A model generated the notes under the pieces. The model did not search any database. It was not told the DNA's origin and saw only the letters and a program-made list of their open reading frames with translations. Source: Druceiella hillmani (Eukaryota > Arthropoda > Insecta > Lepidoptera > Hepialidae). Taken from it: DNA of 64,000 nucleotides. Within the stretch, counting starts at the first letter, position 1, and the number at the start of each line of letters is the position of its first letter. A program made the position numbers and the translations under genes. Below, in pieces: positions 15,825 to 34,608 of this stretch. The stretch covers positions 8,920,001 through 8,984,000 of the forward strand of contig JAYKKI010000087.1 in the NCBI GenBank assembly GCA_039881145.1, given 5' to 3'.

Positions 15825-16953
15825 CGATATGTATTTATATTGCATAGAAGATGAAATCTGATCTCCCACAGAGTATTCACAACACGTTTGTTATATATTA
15901 TCTTTACGTTGTGAGGTCACTTCACTCGTAGACTGTTGTTTTGTAGGTGTCACTGGTCATTGCATAATGTCAAACTTAACCGAATGCCAGTACTGAATTC
16001 AAGTGTGTAAAATTTTGCCCTTTCAATATGTTTACGTGACCTTCTCTATAAGTCATTACCTGGTATTGTAGAAAGAAATCGTTATAAGGAAAGATACTAA
16101 AATCGTTGAAATTAATTGAAGAGATTACAATATAAGAAGAACTACCTTAAATAGAATTCACCTTAAGATCATCATGCACCAAATGAGATCCTCATAAAAG
16201 TTGAAATATTTGAAGGTACAAGAATCTCTAATATACTGTTTATAAATATTATCTTTAATACAAAATAAAAGACGAAACTCTTATAAGATCAGTCAATGTC
16301 CGTCTATCAAAGCTGTTCTTCTCAGAAACCTCTTGACATAGAAACTTAGCATGGCAATAAAGCAAATAAATGTGAACATGTTGCGTCAACAGCAGATATT
16401 CAAAAATATTTTACCGTAGGTATTCGGGCGGAGTAAGTTAAGAACTCGTAAAAAAGATTTAAAATTCTTGATATATTTGAAAGGACTATGGTGTCCAGGG
16501 TTATAAAGGCATCAAACAATTTGTTTCATAATTTTAGAGAGAGTATACTTTTAGAGTAATAATGTGCAAAAAATATACAGCCCCACTGACTTGGAAAATT
16601 TCTAAACCTTAAATTAAAAAGAAACTAGAGTCTTATGAATATTATGCAAAGACTATAGGAAAACTATAACTATGATTCTAAATGATATACTGTTTGAGAT
16701 ATTTACGATAATATATACGAACTATATAATTGTAACCATATAATTATATTAGTTGTTATTAAATTTATATTGCGCTAGGATGGAATAGGAATGTGGACTA
16801 CGTAATGACTTAATGTAAATAAATATTTTCATTACAGATAAGTTAAGGAACGAACCAAGTCATAGCCTCCCAGATATCGTACTTTTGAAAATCTACTTTT
16901 AAAATAGGGGTACAAAATTAATTTTCATCCCACCATATGATATATATAAAGTC

Positions 16954-16955
<2 letters not shown>
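15825..16955. other. AT-rich sequence, no gene seen
   Basis: No repeat unit, RNA gene or extended frame is recognisable. Confidence 0.55.

Positions 16956-17007
<52 letters not shown>
16956..17007. repeat. (TA)n microsatellite
   Basis: About 50 bases of nearly pure TA repeat. Confidence 0.95.
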
Positions 17008-17009
<2 letters not shown>

Positions 17010-19384
17010 CTAATCCCGTAGTTTTATTATATTATAAATAATAACATTTATTCTATATTTATTTCATGAACTAAAATTTTCCCTGAATTTAAATTATTAG
17101 TAAATAATCTCTAAAATGAGATTATATTAGTTGCTTTTTTACATTAGTTTTTTTTAGTATACGAAAATACGTTTATCACAGTTTGGAGATAAAAAATTTC
17201 GTCATTTACAATCGTCTTATCTAAAGTTAAAATACCATTAGCCAAATACGACTTAGCCATGTCCCTGGGTTTGGTGGTAATTGATGGTTTATCATAAGTT
17301 TTGCAGCTTTATCTTAATGTCCTAGAAACTAATTTTTATTGCAGATTTTTCTATTTGATAGGGTTACAGAAAGCTTGCGTTAATGAGATAATTTTTGTCT
17401 TAATTGCATAGTTACTTGCAAAAGTGTCGCTTTAATTGTAACTAATGATCGGTCTGATTTCATTAATCTTTACTTAGGTAGGCTGGTTCGTGTCGATTTA
17501 AGGTTTTAATTTAGGCATATTTTTAAAGTTTTAAAGGATACGAATTTTTATCTTATGCTATCTTAACAGCTAGCAAGGTATCCTTCACCTCAGTGCCTAG
17601 TAGGCAGCACAAGCCACTGCACGTGTCGCAGACTAAAAATATTTCTTACATTAAGTACTGAACAAATTTACGCACAGATTTAAAATAATCAGAGTGAAAT
17701 GAAAAATACACACCGTTTTAATTTGAATTTATTATATCGATGCGCCATCATCTTAAGCCACCTTTATGACGTATTATTGAGATATTTTGATATTTTTGAT
17801 AATGGAAGGAAAAGTCTCCAATTTGTTATAACTGACTGAAATTGATGTCACACAATTTCGTTTAAATACTAAATAATTTGAAATATTTTTAATTTCCTTC
17901 AATTAACAAAGTTTTAATCCATAAATTTTAAAATGTCCACTTAATAAACTTATTGGAGTTGCTAAATACATGTGGAATTGATTTTGGAACTTCAAATTTA
18001 AATAAAAAAACGTAGCCACAATAAAAATATAAGTTGTTGAACATAAGAAAATGTGTGATTAGTAGAGTTACCAAATACCAAAGAATTAGAAGACTTCTAT
18101 AGTGAATCTAGAAAGATTTTATATTGTTCATGAAAAGTAAAAAGAACTAAAAGGTTACAGTGAATATCTCGTGAGGTACTTAAGGAGGGTGGATTTGTAA
18201 AAGCAGGTTATGGCACCCTTGCCTAAAAAAACAACTTTGTCGAGTAACGAAAGAATCAATTATTTGGGAATACATTGTTTCTATGAAAGAGGTATCAAAG
18301 GAATGCAAGAACAATATAACACATAATCTAGAGAGCATAGAAAATAAAGTTTAGGAAACAATTGTTGCTGTTAAAATCAGTGCAAGCTATTAACATGTTC
18401 CAAGATGTATAAGCCATTTTAGGCATCGATCAAGTCTTTACTGTTATATGTCTCGGTAACGAAGATAAAAGATTTACTATTTCTTATTTCATGATAAATT
18501 ATGAGACAGTTTGTGACTAATTATTAATTGTACGGAAGAAACTCTAGAACACCATTTATTTAACTTATGTATTTATGTTGGGAAAATTATGAAATGTTAG
18601 TGATATTTAATAAATTGGCGCACATAAATACATTGATATTACTTGATTTACCTCAAAGGCTAATAGTACCGCAATACATTGTCATAGAATATCATTCGCG
18701 ACATATATAATTTTAGACAAGAGTTGCTTGTTTCTAAAAATTACAAACAGAACCGAATAAAATTTTTCGCGGTATTCGCTTGTACGTTATTAACAATATT
18801 AAACGCTGATTCTTGTAAAATAAACATTAGCACTCATATTAGAAATCAGATATTAAGAAATAGTTAATATTAATCATAATTTACTTTAAAATAATTTCGT
18901 CAAAATCTGCCGTAAATAAATTACTGACATTCCTGAAAGACTAAACAGAACATCTTATATCGACCGTAAATAATCAAGAATATTTACATTATTCTAACGT
19001 ATAATTTCGATTTCAGACTACTCAGTTATTTAGTTATGAGTTAATGCTATGAATGTAAATCGTTTATGATAACATAGTTTTAATAAATATATTGAAACAG
19101 TATATAGTAAATTATTAAAAAGACCCTATATTGAACAAGCTTATAAAAGACAGACATGTTGTCTCATGTTTCATCATATACGAGTAACTTCGACACTCTC
19201 GATAAAAATTTGTATACGACATAGTTTCTAAATATTTTAAATGAATCTTTTTTAAATAGATATTTGATTTATAGTTTTATTTAATGCAAAACAAAATTAA
19301 TTATTTTTAATGTCACCTATGATCAAGTTCGTATATTTATATGGTATATTTTAATTTTTTATTTTAAAAAATAAAATCTATTTC
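17008..19384. other. AT-rich sequence, no gene seen
   Basis: A short GC-richer patch at about 17560-17640 contains a small TGCCTAGTAGGCAGC inverted word. Nothing else stands out. Confidence 0.55.

Positions 19385-19441
<57 letters not shown>
19385..19441. repeat. (TA)n microsatellite
   Basis: TA repeat with one G interruption, ending in TACATAC. Confidence 0.95.
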
Positions 19442-20901
19442 CCTTTAAGAGAAAAAATAAAAGAACACGGCTAATGAAAATTTCGGAATTTTGAGGAGTT
19501 AATAATTAGCGATATTACAAGTCAGTAGGTTGATATTATTTTTCCTTGTTTCAACATTTTTAATATAAAAACTTGAGGCGTGCTGTTCTTTACTCGATTC
19601 ATGCAGAGGATAAATAACTAAATCGTTGATAATATTATTAATAATTTAAGCCTAAACAATTATTTGATTTAATAAGAGAGTCTGAGGCAAACGGAACTAG
19701 AAACGTTTCTGTCTTTAATATAAAACCTGGCATTATACACAGGTAACGAATCATTATGTCACATGTTAAAAAGTATTAAGTAGACACCTATGATTCGCAA
19801 AGAGGAGAAATTTAGCAAAGTAAAATATTCTAGCTTCATTTGCAAATGATTTTATCAACAATTATGTTACACTTTAACAATTATATTACTCATAATTTCT
19901 ATATGCATGTATTATTTCGATTGAATCTATGTTGAGTGTATTAAACATTCATATATTTTTTATATTTACTGAAACTATAATGGAAACCCTAAGTAGTTAT
20001 ACATGCAAAATCAAACTTATTAAAAAACCCATTTAATGAAGATATGTAAAAAAAATATTTTTTTGTCTATATAATAGAAGAAAACAATTTGAAAATCATT
20101 TTGATAAGTATTCATCTTAGGTAGTTTTAATTACGTCAGTTTGATAGTAATATTTATATGTGGTCTATATTCACAATGGTTCCGTGATGTTTATACAGTT
20201 TGTTACATTTTGTTTAGTATAATTATGAAAAAATTAAAAAGATAGGAAAACAACATATGCAATTATAAGCTTTGCATATCTTTATAACAACTTCAAATTC
20301 CAAATATTTACAAAATTTATTTCTTTATTGAATATGTGCACTTTTATATTCCAATGAAAGAAAGTGGAAAAATGCTTTTGAAGGAAATGGCTTGTTTTAT
20401 TTTTAATACCATTTATCTTACTTAATTACTCGTTCTTAATTAATATAAAAGTTAAACTGGAATTTTGTCAAGATAATTATTTTGAAAATATCGGTTCAAC
20501 TAATAATTTATTAGCTGTTGTATCCAGACTTTCTATAACGTTTGCAGTTTTGTACAAACTTATCGATTATATTATGATAAAGAAAAAATATACCAAAGTC
20601 CGCTTGATTAATGCCAGTTAGCGCAGTTTTCAATTTTATTATGTCAAATAAAATTGACATAAATTTATGACTGTCTCACTTCATAAATTAATATTTCTTA
20701 ACCATTATTATGACTAAAACGTAACTTCAATTACTGGTGTAATAAATAACAAGTCGTAAGAAGTGATTTATGCACGTTAGTGAAATACGCAAACGTTAAT
20801 GTATAGTTCATGACATATAGGATTTCCACTATCCAAACTTGAACCAAATATTGAAAGAGTAACATTAAACTGCTGATAGAATATCAAGGGCATTATATAT
20901 C
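19442..20901. other. AT-rich sequence, no gene seen
   Basis: No gene, RNA or repeat is recognised up to the left edge of the inverted-repeat unit at 20.9 kb. Confidence 0.55.
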
Positions 20902-21520
20902 GGAAGTTGATTACGGGGGTTTGATTGAAAATGCTTGGTTTTATTGTCAACAGTTAGATCGACTAAATATAATAAGATCGGTATATTATAATCTGTGTGG
21001 TCAAAAGGACCAAGTTTATTTTACTTGAGATAATACAGATCGCTAACCGCAAAATATGCTCATTAAAAATTATACGATTTAATCTGAGTTTTGTCATAAA
21101 TCCATCTTACTTACCGGAAGTTTAATTTTTTGATTATCACTTGTTTTGAGCTTTAAGTAATCATCGATGCAAAAAAAAATCTATAGCACAGAAGACATTC
21201 AATACGGTCAATTCAAAACGAATTTTTTTTAGTCTGCAGATTGTCCCTGTCTATTAAATGTAGTAAGGTAAATACTCGTAGCTACTGCCTAGTAAATGTT
21301 ATTTAGCCACGGTTAAAACCATTGAATAAATATTATTCGATAAACTTAAAAAAATATAATTTTTTGGTACCCATACTAACGGGATACATTTTTTTATTCA
21401 CACCTTCTTTTAAACTATCATTACCATGTTTCGAACCTGAACTACCTGTCAAGCTTTTTAAATTTAATTATAGGTTTTAAAAATCTGCGACAAATATATA
21501 TTTTTAAAAGCTAGGGTAGA
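20902..21520 (+). repeat. Left inverted arm of the 2.7 kb unit
   Basis: Reverse-complement partner of 22955-23597. The outer edge is sharp at GGAAGTTGATTACGG; the inner edge fades after about 21488. Confidence 0.7.
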
Positions 21521-22543
21521 TTTGAAAACAATTTTGAAAAGAAAGAACGACTTATTATTTATTTCGTATAAAGAAAATTCATTGAAAAAGTGTTAATTCA
21601 AGAAAAACGACATTTCACAACCGCCTGATGTATGTAAATTAATAAATTTTTCAATTTAATAAATTTTTAGAGAATGTATTAAATTTTGTCTCTTATGATA
21701 AATCTCAAATCATTTGAAATCACAGTCACAGTTAGAAATCAGTTACAAGACGGTAACTTTATTAATAATTGCAAGTCACATATTCGCCTTCGTGTAATAA
21801 ATTAACAAAAAATAACGTAAAATATCGGTATGCAGCTACGATTGACCTTCATCTATTTTTCTGACATTCAACATAGAAAATACTAAAAATATCAGGTCTC
21901 CTAGCTTTAAACCTGCATGGCATTGGTAAACACCCTTCCACAGTTAACAAATTTATTGACTTGTATTATTTCCATGAGGATATTTTGTAATTTGACCCTT
22001 ATCCGAGGTAACATAGATATATAATAAATACGTATACTGTAAAATTCGTAGCATTAAACTTAAATCTTATAAGCTTTGGCGGAAGAAATAACAATGTGAA
22101 ATCAACAATTAATAAACGTAAATATTTACGGCTCGTGCAATTAATTCTGACGCGGCAGATGACCAATAATGACATCGTTCCTATAGAAATTGGTCTTATT
22201 AGAGTTGGGAACAAATCTGTTCAACTTTCGTTAATTTTAATGTCACAATTGAAAAATGCGCAAACAGTGAAAAGAATAGGCACACAACCGAATATGCACT
22301 AGCGGAAATGGAAGATATTTAGCGGACGGGTTGCACCTCGTAACACAGATATTGAATCGTCAGAAATTCGACCACCGACCTTGCCCGACCAAAGCCAACA
22401 ATTTTCAACCTCCGACTCACTACCTAGATAAATCATTCATCCGCGTTATTCATAAAAGACACTTGGCGTTTCTCATTCAAACATCATACAATACTCCTGT
22501 CCTAGAGAATGTTTGCTATGGTACCGCAAGTTACGTTATGTCT

Positions 22544-22597
22544 AGTGTCAAACCTCTAACGTGGTATAGTGCCAAACCTCTTACATGATACAGTGAC
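22544..22597. repeat. 24-base tandem duplication inside the 2.7 kb unit
   Basis: A 24-base unit starting AGTGTCAAACCTCT repeats once as AGTGCCAAACCTCT, and a third copy starts with AGTGAC. It lies in the unpaired middle of the inverted-repeat unit, in the GC-richer part. Confidence 0.8.
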
Positions 22598-22954
22598 TGT
22601 GAAATATGCTATATCTAAAACAAGGCATCTATATTCCGACACTTAGGATATGGCTCATTTTTATTGATTATCAATTTCCTTTTAAAATTATTAGTTTATA
22701 TATAAATTTAAGTTTTTTTTTTAAAGTTATATATAAATTTTCTAGGATCCCAAAGTACTGTCAGTTCACCTAGTTACGTTATTTTAGTTCATAAATGGTG
22801 AAGAAAAAGCTGATTGAAATTTAATATTACGTACCTGTACAGTAGCATACATGGATATTTCTAATTTTTAATAATGTTCACATCTTCGGGTTAATTATTT
22901 ACCTCCTATACTTAGTGAACTTTCTGTTATCCCAGAATTTTTTCGGTTCGTGTA

Positions 22955-23597
22955 TAAACCTTAGCTTATTAGAAATATGTACTTATCGAAGATTTTCAAA
23001 ACTTACAATTAAATTTAAAAAGCTTGACAGATAATTTAAGTTCAAATTATCATATTACAATATATCCTATATAATATGTATAGATTACATAGTATGATTT
23101 GTATAAATATAGTAATTATATTTATAGATTACACTTTGACTTAAAAATGTATCACGTTATTATAGGTACCAAAAAAATTTTTACTTTTATCGAATATTTT
23201 TAATTTTACGGTTTTAACCGTGACTAAATAAATCTTAATAGGCAGTAACAATTTACTTTAATATATTTAATAGGCAGCGACAATCGACGTAATCAAAAAA
23301 AGTCTTTTTGAATTATACGTATTGAAAATATTCTGTGCTGTAATTTTTTTATTGTATAGATGATTATTTAAAGCTCTAAACACTTTGGGTAAATGAGATG
23401 GATGTATGACAAAAATAAGATTATCTTGTATTTTGACGAGTATATTTTGTGGTAAGCGATCAGGATTATCTTAGATAAAATAAACTTAGTTCTGTTGACT
23501 AAACAGATTATAATAAACCGATCTAATTATATTTAGTCGATCAAAATGTTGACAAAAAATCCAAGCATCTTCAATTAAACCCCCGTAATCAACTTCG
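22955..23597 (-). repeat. Right inverted arm of the 2.7 kb unit
   Basis: Reverse-complement partner of 20902-21520. The outer edge lies at the end of CCCCCGTAATCAACTTCG. Confidence 0.7.
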
Positions 23598-25826
23598 AAG
23601 CCCCGAAATATATAAAATGTTTGTGTGCGAACCGGCGAATAACGAAATCTGTCTTAAAAGTTAAGTTTTATGTTTTTGTTTAGGTAGCAATAGTTTTGGA
23701 TCGGAATTGATTTTCTTGAATGTCATCAAAATTAAGCCAAATCATTAATAAAATTAAAATATAAACAAAGTGGTATCGAATGTAAAACTTCACTGAAAAA
23801 TGTAATTCATATATTGTTTTCATATATTACTTAAAAAACAATTTAAGGTTTTATTAAAATAAAAATATAACTTTCATTCACCTAATGTTGAAAATAATAA
23901 TATTATTTATATAAAACCCCAACTTTCATTTATACAATGGTCTGCTAAAATATAGTAGGTATTAAATATGTAGTATTTTATTCATCAACAAGTCTTATCT
24001 AGCCGCTTAGATCGCATTAACGCTTCGAATAAATTGTTTTATTATAAAATATAAGAAATTATTATTACCGTCTATTTACGAAAATATTGGTTAAAATAAA
24101 TTACCATTCTTATAAACGAAATGTAGCTTCAAATTATAATGCATAAAACAAGCTCGATGTATAAAATAATTTCGCTATTGGCAAATCTATTGTTCTACGC
24201 ATAATATAATAAAAACACTGAGAGGAAAGTACGTAATGATAAAAATGGAAACTAAAGAAATTCAAATTGTTTAGTTATAATTTTCATACACCGCGTGACT
24301 GTTACTACAGTCACTGCCTAACATGGAACAATTTTAGAAGTTTTGTTTTTATTTTCAAGCCTCCAAAAGGTTTAGCGTTCACATGTACGATTATATTTGT
24401 CACCGAGCACAAACAGCGACAACACCTATTTCTCGTAACGTAAAAAAACGAACATTATATTATGTAGTAGGATTGTATCTATAATTAATATTATAAACAA
24501 ATTATATTGGGATGTATGGATGCAAAGTTGGATATTTATTACCCTCTAACTCTATAATTTCTAAAGAGAACTACACAAAATTTATCATACTGAATTATAG
24601 AATAATTATCCCGAAATCTGAGATAGATGCTATAGGAGAGTATTTATCTTTCATGACTCATTAGATTCCTCCTTAATTATAGTTTTGTCTGTAGCGAAAA
24701 TTCTGTAAGTTTGATTATAGTTATAAATAAGATTATTCATCTATACAATCGACACAACAAGATGCAAAAACCCTAGTGAGATAAGAAAGGACAATGCCCC
24801 CCCAAATAAGGGTTTTTAGGCACATCAATTGGTAATAATTTAAATATTATTTTCCACAATGTTTGTCAAAAATGCATCATCATAATGCTGTAAAAGTGAA
24901 AAAGAAAAATTTTAAAGTAATTCTTGTGTGCTAAACAGCAACACTGATTTCAGAGAAGTAAATAAATATTTCATATATTAAAATAAATACGTTTATAGAA
25001 AAACTGAAAAGGAAATGGGAAAAAAATATACATGACAAAGACTTGACAAAGAAATATAATACTTTTCTAACCGTTTTAGGCTTTACCGTTCCACAATAAT
25101 GGAATTCATTTGACAAAATATTTATGTACCATTTACCTAATTTTGAATATATAAAATAACTACTTGACTGATTTTTTTTAACGTTTAATATTATAACGTT
25201 AGTATAACCGTGAATAAGGAGAGTAAGGATTGCAAGTCTATTATTGAAGTCTATTATGTGAGACTGTAAAAGTAAAAAAAAATTTTTAATTCCAAAAAAA
25301 ATAGACATTTGTATTAATCATTATAGATTTGTAGAATATATTGATTACTTCTTCACATTAGGTAATAAAAGTAATGTCAGAAAATATAAAAATTTGTTAG
25401 CAAATAACAATCTTCTCTAGTCACAGGCAAAAAAATGGGGATTTTTTTATTAATGTTTTAAGCAAATGTAACTGTATTAAATAAACGTAAAATGACAATA
25501 AAATATATACAAAGTATTCAAAATAAATATGGAATAAAGGAAATTTTTCCTTTGAGAAAACCGGAAGAAAATATTGCTACCGCTGCGTAAAGGAAAGCGT
25601 GGCAAAATAAAATATGTTTATTGCTTGTTTGAGTTATAATAATATTCGGTGCGAGTTCCAGAGAAAATTTACTTCTCAATTGTAATAACATTCCTTTTCG
25701 AATCAATTTTGGCTTTATATTACTATTAATCTGACTGTATTCAGACGAACTTATTCAATCGCAAAGCATCGCAACGCAGCACCCGAGGAATTCCTTATCT
25801 GTATCAACGTATATACAGCGGCGAAC
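23598..25826. other. AT-rich sequence, no gene seen
   Basis: The longest minus-strand frame here (24931-25308, 125 codons) is Phe/Ile/Leu-rich as expected from AT-rich DNA and shows no domain. An 8-bp perfect hairpin, GTGACTGT...ACAGTCAC, lies at about 24295-24314. Confidence 0.5.
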
Positions 25827-25848
25827 TATATATATATATATATATGTA
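25827..25848. repeat. Short (TA)n microsatellite
   Basis: About 20 bases of TA repeat ending in TGTATG. Confidence 0.85.
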
Positions 25849-25877
25849 TGGCATATGTCGACATGTGTTTATCAAGG

Positions 25878-25909
25878 TATATTTCCTTAACGAGTGTTAA
25901 GGAAATATA
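25878..25909. repeat. 14-bp perfect hairpin
   Basis: TATATTTCCTTAAC (25878-25891) is followed by the four-base loop GAGT and then the exact reverse complement GTTAAGGAAATATA (25896-25909). No role can be assigned. Confidence 0.85.
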
Positions 25910-27562
25910 TAAATAAAAAAGATTCGTTAATGCGGATGATGTAAACATCGGATGCTACTTGAATGCGTGAGGTAGGTCTCATTCTTTATTAAATAATTTA
26001 AATTTATTTGAAAAATTCAATAATCTCGCCTTTTTAAATGTTTTTATGAAGATATTTAACTTTTGAAAATTTTGTATACAACTGGAAAATTATACTATAA
26101 TTGTGAGTAAAATAAAAAAAACGTTGATATAGAAAACACAATTCATTACGTTTTAATTTGTTTACAATGAATATGACTGATTAAACCAGAAAATCCTATC
26201 TCGTTTTTTTGTAATTTCCTGAGGTAATTTCATAAACTTGAAAATGGCAAACATTTAGGAAGACTATCAAAAATTATTTTACTAATTTTTTTAAATGCTG
26301 ATATCTTTTATTAATCCTTTTCTTTTATAAATTGTATTCTCTCATTATGAAAATAATAAATATTTTGCCCAGAGCAGTCTTAGTCCTTGTTCAATTATTT
26401 GCATTGGATTCGTAAAATATGAATATATAAATATAAAAATTTGTTTAAAACGTTTCCAGTGATTTTATCAAATAACGATCCAGAGGTAAAAGAGAATATT
26501 TACTATAATCATTACAAACAATTGCAGAAATAGTAATTAAACTTTATTTTAGAAGACAAAGTAGTTTTAAGCTAAATTCCATTTAGTTTAAAATATACGC
26601 TTATGTACATATTTCATAAATAAGTAGTCACTAATTAAGTAAGTCCCTAATTTTACGAAAAATATATACTTAGCAAGAAAAAGACGGAGATGAGGAGGAT
26701 ATGGAGCTCCATTTGCAATCTTTCATATTGTCTTATTATTTTTTACAAATATTTACTGCAAAATAATTATTTACATTATTCCGCCATAGAAACTAGAAAC
26801 ATAAATAAATTAATAAAAAAGAAATATACGCGAGATGGGGGTATCAACGTCTGTACTCTTGACTCCAGCTTCTCCACTGCAGTCTGTTTCTAAGCATTTT
26901 TAACCGACTGTGGTAAAGTTAAAAAAACCATCAAGTTTTTCACACCCATATAAGTATTTTAATATGTGCATTATTACCTAAAGTCAACATTTCTCAAGGT
27001 ATTTGGACTCACGACTTTGTAAGATATGTGTTGTGATACTAAATATAGTACGGAGGACGCTAGTGAATATATTAATAAGTATGTAAAAATTTCAATAAAC
27101 ATAATCTGAACGCTACAGTGATTCAGGGAAACTTCTAGACATAGACCTTATTCGACAAAGAATTACTCTAAAGATGGCACATTTGGGAATCCGAAAATAT
27201 CCAATTCAATTGTTTTATAAGCAATAGTTTATGATTCGCCACAAAAATTGTAATATGAGCATCATTTTCGAAATATGAAAGATCTGCTTAGTAGAAAAAA
27301 CCTTATTATACAGATCGTGTATTTTTGGGATTTATAAAATATAAAGGAGTATATGTAGCTAATACTAATAATATATAAAAAAAATACGTAAAATAAACAA
27401 AAAAATTACAAACAAGGAAAAAACAAAAAATGTTTTTCAAAAGATGATAAATTCAAAATGAAAATTAAAATTCTCCTATACGCTGTAACTTTCTAACAAA
27501 GTAAAAATGATGCTTATATGCTATTAGTGCACGAAGTAATAATGATAATATAAGTTTTTACA
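25910..27562. other. AT-rich sequence, no gene seen
   Basis: The plus-strand frame at 26690-26893 has no recognisable domain. No other structure is noted. Confidence 0.55.
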
Positions 27563-27589
27563 CTATGAGGCGTATAATACGCCTCATAG
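27563..27589. repeat. 27-base perfect palindrome
   Basis: CTATGAGGCGTAT (27563-27575), one A, then the exact reverse complement ATACGCCTCATAG (27577-27589). It is GC-richer than its surroundings, which makes chance less likely. Function is unknown. Confidence 0.9.
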
Positions 27590-33609
<6,020 letters not shown>

Positions 33610-34280
33610 TAATTTTGTCTGGCAAAGGTAACAATAATGATATTACTTATATATATTATATTGTCTTAATAATATATACAAGACATAACGTAATAATAAT
33701 GTGTACATTTTATACGAGGTACACCTAACATCCTCATAGACAGATACTTACCAATGTTGAGTATTGATACATAAAGACTGATTAAACAATGGTAATAATA
33801 ATAATATGTAAAATAAAAGTGAGAATTTAACAATTAGAATAGAAGAAGATCAAGAATAGACATAACAATAACTGAAAAATATGAAATGGCAACAATAGTT
33901 TTGCGACATTTATAACTATTATAACAACATAAAGATTATAAAAAAAATATAAGACCAAATTAAAAATTAATATTAATTACTTTTTATTGTGTGGTATAAA
34001 ATAATAATAATTATAACAATAACGACATTCAAAATAGTAGAAGAATGTACAAAATAGTAGAATAAATATCAAAAATTAAAAAAGAAACGTTAAAAATAGT
34101 CACGACTTGAGTATGGAAACACAAATAATAATTCAAATATTAATTAATAAAGAAAATACGGGAATAAAAATTAATATCAATTAATTATTTTTCTTAAAAG
34201 CTTGACACTTAAGCGGTATTCAAGAAATAGGCAGCTTGTGTAAAGATGACGATCTAGCAAAAATATCAACAGAATAGTGC
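33610..34280 (+). repeat. Left arm of the 1.7 kb foldback-like unit
   Basis: Inverted partner of 34609-35337. It contains a left-arm-only block at about 33903-34040. Confidence 0.75.
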
Positions 34281-34608
34281 GAGTTCTACTTCTATTATCT
34301 TAATATTAATATTCAGTACTAAGGTGGTATATTGAAATACCCCTTTAACACGTCAAAAGGTGACCGTGCTATGGCAAATTTTCTGCTTAAATATAGCACA
34401 ACGTACAGCTGGAGTGTCGAATTGGAAGCAACAGTGCCATAAAATATCCGTCATGGTCAATATTATTGTTCAGGCATTGGGAGCCAATTACAATTTCGTG
34501 TCCGGGAAATCGACCCGCATATCTCCACTCTTTCACCTTCCCGCAGCTCATACTAATATCGGTATTCGCGCACCGCTACGCATACTTTGTGATGATTGCG
34601 ACAAGTTA
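34281..34608. other. Loop between inverted arms
   Basis: This is single-copy sequence, GC-richer than the arms. Plus-strand open frames of 102 and 81 codons start at 34360 and 34466 and run into the right arm. Neither has a recognisable domain. On the minus strand, 34503-34516 reads as a T-arm/B-box-like word (GGGTCGATTTCCC), hinting at a pol III-type SINE fragment. No convincing A box was found. Confidence 0.45.

Larger units (their letters stand above)
20902..23597. mobile_element. Foldback-like unit of 2.7 kb with ~0.6 kb inverted arms
   Basis: The left arm (about 20902-21520) reads as the reverse complement of the right arm (about 22955-23597). The outer ends share GAAGTTGATTACGGGGGTTT. 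In the outermost 101 bases I count about 10 differences. Further in, the arms keep matching, with small gaps, through a CACGGTTAAAACC word and an AAGCTTTTTAAATTTAATT word. The middle (about 21521-22954) is non-repeated. It holds short open frames at 22096-22302 and 22331-22588 with no recognisable domain and nothing transposase-like. It could be a non-autonomous foldback or MITE-like element, a long-TIR DNA transposon that has lost its transposase, or an old inverted duplication. No target-site duplication was identified. Confidence 0.65.

Noticed and set aside
24931..25308. 125-codon minus-strand frame, the longest in the window
   Set aside because: Phe/Ile/Leu/Tyr-rich composition typical of AT-rich noise, no domain, and no splice context that looks convincing.
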